Below are positions 60,841 through 64,000 of a DNA stretch of 64,000 nucleotides, one piece after another. The DNA lies in NCBI RefSeq assembly GCF_031846515.1, contig NZ_JAVRHO010000002.1, positions 207,855-271,854 on the forward strand, read 5' to 3'. Position 1 is the stretch's first letter. Every line of letters starts with the position of its first letter. The notes beneath the pieces are model-generated. The model ran no database searches, had not been told where the DNA came from, and was given only the letters and a program-made list of their open reading frames with translations. Position numbers and translations under genes: made by a program. The stretch comes from Autumnicola lenta. GTDB taxonomy: Bacteria > Bacteroidota > Bacteroidia > Flavobacteriales > Flavobacteriaceae.

Positions 60841-63825
60841 ATGATGTTCTTAAACTGCCACACCTATTATTCTCTTCGTTACGGCACTTTTTCAGTGGAA
60901 GAGTTGTGCGAACTCGCCAAAAGTCAACACGTAAAAAACCTGGCAGTTACTGATATTAATAATACTTCTGCATGTTTAAAATTCATCAAAATTGCTTCGG
61001 AATATGGCATTAAACCATTGACAGGAATCGATTTCAGGAATGGTGTCCAACAGCAGTACGTTGGGATAGCCAGGAATAATAAAGGTTTCAAACAATTAAA
61101 CCAGCATTTATCCAGTCATCTGCACAACGGAAGTGATTTTGACAATGATGCACCTCTTCTACCCGATTGTTATATTATTTACCCTTTTGAAAAGGTGGCT
61201 TCAGATAAAAAATTAAACTTTAGAGCGAATGAATTTATAGGAGTTTCAGTGGAAAATCTGCGAAAACTTAAATTTTCGAAGTACCTCCACTACAAAGAAA
61301 AACTGGTACTATTGCAGACGGTCACCTTCCGAAGCAAAAGAGATCACAATGCCCACCGATTGCTACGGGCAATAGACAACAATACACTGCTAAGCAAATT
61401 GCCGAAAAGTGAGGAAGGAAATTTTTCCCAGCAGATGATTTCTCCTGAAATTATTAAAACTGAATTTCAAGATTATCCACACATCCTACAGAATACAGAA
61501 AAGCTTACAAAAACCTGTGAAGTGAAATTCAATTTTGGGGAAGCGCGGGAGAATCAAAATCTGAAGGTTTTCGGGAAGAGTAAAAAAGCAGATGAAGAAG
61601 AATTAAAAAAACTCTGTTATGAAAATCTGCCGAAGCGTTATCCCCAGGCTTCAGAAGAAGTTTACGAGCGGGTAGAAAAAGAGCTAAAAGCGGTGATCAG
61701 CCTTGGCTATGTTGCTTTTTTCCTAATCAATTATGATATTATTCAATATGCAAAAGAAAAAGCTTATCCGTACATAGGTAGGGGCAGCGGTGCCAATTCC
61801 ATCGTGGCTTACATTCTTGGGATTACTAATGTGGATCCTATTGAGCTGGATCTTTATTTTGAACGTTTTATCAATGCGCATCGCAACTCTCCACCAGATT
61901 TTGATATAGATTTTTCCTGGAAACACCGGCAGGACGTGACGGCCTACATCTTTGATCGTTATAAAAACACCGCTCTTATGGGAACCTATGTGACTTTTAA
62001 GCGGCGGGCGGTTGTGAGAGAGCTTGGGAAAGTGTTGGGGCTGCCAAAAGAAAACCTCGACAAGCTCTCTGCCGGATATTTCGATTATCATCAGCTGGAC
62101 CACCTGGAAAAATTAGTGCTTAGGTACAGTAAATTAATAGCAGGTTTTCCAAATTATACAAGTGTACATTCAGGAGGGATATTGATTTTAAACGATTCTG
62201 TGTACAATTATGCCAGTACTTTTATGCCACCCAAAGGTTTCCGCACGGTCCAGATAGATATGAACATTAGTGAAGAAGTCGGGATCCACAAATTTGATAT
62301 TCTGGCTCAAAGAGGACTTTCAAAAATAACAGATACTATTGAAATCATCAGGCAAAATCAACCAGGTGCGATAGTAGAAGATATAGAGAATACTAAAGTT
62401 TTTAAAGAAGATCCTGAAATTAATCACTTGCTTAAAATGGGAGATTGTATGGGTGTTTTCTATGTCGAATCTCCCGCTATGCGCGGATTGATGATCAAAT
62501 TACAAACCAATAGTTATCTTGAACTTGTCGCAGCAAGCTCTATCATTAGGCCGGGAATTTCCAATGGCGGGATGAAAGAAGAGTATATCCAACGTCACCA
62601 GAACCCGGAACAACGAAAAGTAGCACATCCTGTTCTCTTTGAGATTTTAGCTGAAACTTATGGAGTTATGGTCTACCAGGAAGATGTTCTTAAAGTAGCT
62701 CATCATTTTGCAGGACTGTCTTATGACGAAGCCGACATATTAAGGCGGGGAATGAGCGGTAAGAAAACTTCCAAAGGACAAATAGAGAAAATTGAAGCCA
62801 AATTCAGGAGTAATTGCAGAAAAAAAGCATATCCTGAACAATTAATCAAGGAAGTATGGGAGCAAATTTCCTCCTTTGCAGGATATGCTTTCCCTAAGGG
62901 ACACTCTGCTTCTTATGCGGTGGAAAGTTATCAAAGTCTTTATTTAAAGAAATATTTTCCGTTGGAATTTATGGTGGCAGCGCTCAATAACGGAGGTGGT
63001 TTTTATGACGTGGAAACCTATATTCAGGAAATACGAAAATGTGGCGGAATTGTTCATGCGCCTTGCATTAATAAGAGTGACCATCCCAATGTGATCTTTG
63101 GAAAAGATATTTATCTGGGCTTAGGAAATATAAAAGAACTGGAGATGAAAGTAATACAGCGTATTCTGGAAAACCGGCAATTTTTTGGACCCTTCAAATC
63201 GCTGGATAATTTTATAGATCGCGTAGCAATTTCTATTGATCAATTAAGCATTTTATTAAAAATTGGCGCATTTAGATTTACTCAACTGGACAAACATCAT
63301 TTGCTTTGGAAAGCGCATTTTAAACTAAATAAGAGTAAGCCTAAAACCAATCAGGCAGTATTATTCAAGCCAAAGCAAAGAGATTTTGAGTTGCCCCAAT
63401 TCACTTTTTCTGAAATTGTGGAAGCTTACGACCAAATGGCACTCCTGGGATTCCCACTCTGCAGCCACTTTAAATTGCTGAGAAATCCCATACAAGCTTC
63501 CATAAAAGCAAAAGAATTGAAGAATTTTATTGGCAGGGATGTACAGATTTACGGTAACCTTATCACTGCGAAAAGAACACCAACCGTGAACGGGAAATTT
63601 ATGTGCTTTAGCACCTTTTATGATATGGACAGCGATATTTTTGATATTGTGCAGTTTCCTGCAATAGCTGAAAAATATCCAATACGCACCAAAGGAATTT
63701 TCTTATGTTATGGACGAGTAGTAGAGGAATTAGGCTACCTATCCCTAAACCTTAAATGGATTTCCCGGCAGGAAACTACGGGAGATCCGCGCCTGGCCGA
63801 TTCCAGTAAATTTAAGCTGGCATAA
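60841..63825 (+). CDS. Short DnaE-family DNA polymerase III alpha (DnaE2-like)
   Basis: 994-aa C-family polymerase, well below the ~1450 aa of the replicative DnaE of Bacteroidota. The PHP domain starts LNCHTYYSLRYGT, with Asn in place of the first His of the HxH metal motif, so PHP activity is probably lost. The polymerase core is intact, with FDIDFSW for the catalytic Asp pair, GRGSGANSIVAYILG, and GAFRF and FAGYAFPKGHSASYA downstream. It is paired with dinB in one operon, the layout of error-prone repair cassettes. A terminator-like hairpin follows. Confidence 0.92.
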   Translation: MMFLNCHTYYSLRYGTFSVEELCELAKSQHVKNLAVTDINNTSACLKFIKIASEYGIKPLTGIDFRNGVQQQYVGIARNNKGFKQLNQHLSSHLHNGSDFDNDAPLLPDCYIIYPFEKVASDKKLNFRANEFIGVSVENLRKLKFSKYLHYKEKLVLLQTVTFRSKRDHNAHRLLRAIDNNTLLSKLPKSEEGNFSQQMISPEIIKTEFQDYPHILQNTEKLTKTCEVKFNFGEARENQNLKVFGKSKKADEEELKKLCYENLPKRYPQASEEVYERVEKELKAVISLGYVAFFLINYDIIQYAKEKAYPYIGRGSGANSIVAYILGITNVDPIELDLYFERFINAHRNSPPDFDIDFSWKHRQDVTAYIFDRYKNTALMGTYVTFKRRAVVRELGKVLGLPKENLDKLSAGYFDYHQLDHLEKLVLRYSKLIAGFPNYTSVHSGGILILNDSVYNYASTFMPPKGFRTVQIDMNISEEVGIHKFDILAQRGLSKITDTIEIIRQNQPGAIVEDIENTKVFKEDPEINHLLKMGDCMGVFYVESPAMRGLMIKLQTNSYLELVAASSIIRPGISNGGMKEEYIQRHQNPEQRKVAHPVLFEILAETYGVMVYQEDVLKVAHHFAGLSYDEADILRRGMSGKKTSKGQIEKIEAKFRSNCRKKAYPEQLIKEVWEQISSFAGYAFPKGHSASYAVESYQSLYLKKYFPLEFMVAALNNGGGFYDVETYIQEIRKCGGIVHAPCINKSDHPNVIFGKDIYLGLGNIKELEMKVIQRILENRQFFGPFKSLDNFIDRVAISIDQLSILLKIGAFRFTQLDKHHLLWKAHFKLNKSKPKTNQAVLFKPKQRDFELPQFTFSEIVEAYDQMALLGFPLCSHFKLLRNPIQASIKAKELKNFIGRDVQIYGNLITAKRTPTVNGKFMCFSTFYDMDSDIFDIVQFPAIAEKYPIRTKGIFLCYGRVVEELGYLSLNLKWISRQETTGDPRLADSSKFKLA

Positions 63826-63842
63826 AAAAGCATCTCTACCAT

Positions 63843-63890
63843 GCTAATAATTTATTAATGTGTATTTTGGTAACAGGAGAAATTATTAGC
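63843..63890 (+). terminator. Terminator-like hairpin after the dinB-dnaE operon
   Basis: GCTAATAATTT (63843-63853) pairs perfectly with AAATTATTAGC (63880-63890) across a 26-nt loop and is followed by TTGTTTTTAA. It is 17 nt after the stop. The loop contains a TATTTTGG that could be a weak -7 element for the next gene. Confidence 0.65.
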
Positions 63891-63911
63891 TTGTTTTTAA
63901 AGTACAGGCAA

Positions 63912-64000
63912 ATGAACATTCTGCAGATAAGCGCACCAAAATCAGGAAGCTACTGGCTACACACAATTTTACAAGAGATTCTTCAGAAGAAAAGATTTTC
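63912..64000 (+). CDS. Sulfotransferase-like protein (5' fragment)
   Basis: Only 29 codons before the window ends. The N-terminus MNILQISAPKSGSYWLHTI contains PKSGSYWL, close to the 5'-phosphosulfate-binding loop of PAPS sulfotransferases (PKSGTTWL type). It would transfer sulfate to a carbohydrate or other acceptor. The assignment rests on one motif. Confidence 0.55.
   Translation, partial: MNILQISAPKSGSYWLHTILQEILQKKRF

Overview
The window looks like a chromosome segment from a marine-type Flavobacteriaceae (Bacteroidota), close in gene content to Gramella, Salegentibacter or Zunongwangia. The reasons are: type IX secretion and gliding genes (PorV, GldJ), a cargo protein with a T9SS type-B tail, repeated TAnnTTTG -7 promoter elements, few Shine-Dalgarno sites, AT-rich intergenic DNA, and GbsR-controlled RND efflux. 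The genus is an inference. I saw no rRNA, tRNA or CRISPR array.

Region 1 (1-31 kb) is mostly housekeeping. It holds hpt (partial) divergent from purK-purE; an M3 oligopeptidase; a sigma factor with a small zinc-finger partner; a UbiA-like membrane protein; gcvP; a KASIII-like synthase with a methyltransferase; and a large FG-GAP T9SS cargo protein divergent from a GT2 glycosyltransferase. Next come a PafA-type phosphatase, MlaE-MlaF lipid transport, and a tight five-gene minus-strand operon (M28 peptidase, SDR, SprT, mannose-1-P guanylyltransferase, DUF389). The pyruvate dehydrogenase pair pdhA-aceF, cdd, porV, gldJ and murF follow. porU, expected between porV and gldJ, is not there.

Region 2 (31-59 kb) is more accessory. 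It holds a GluR0-like ligand-gated potassium channel and a five-gene operon encoding two molybdenum hydroxylases, one PaoABC-like (three subunits) and one IorAB-like (two subunits). Decayed gene fragments lie downstream of that operon and an unusual intergenic repeat array lies upstream. An AEC transporter/FAD-NAD(P) protein pair is divergent from a GbsR-TolC-HlyD-AcrB efflux operon. An envelope-themed cluster follows: two membrane microproteins, an MscS channel, a DUF6268-like barrel, three SpoIIAA-like domains, an outer-membrane phospholipase A and a membrane adenylate/guanylate cyclase. After that come the remains of an ISAon1-like insertion sequence, an ECF sigma/RskA anti-sigma pair and two Tat-exported ferritin-like proteins.

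Region 3 (59-64 kb) is a dinB-dnaE2-like mutagenesis cassette with an operator-like inverted repeat at its promoter, then the start of a sulfotransferase-like gene cut by the window edge.

The least explained signal is a near-palindromic intergenic motif, roughly AAAATKGCMATTTTCGA. It occurs four times in an array at 39.68-40.05 kb and again in several other intergenic gaps (9.36, 22.71, 55.87, 55.99 and 59.48 kb).
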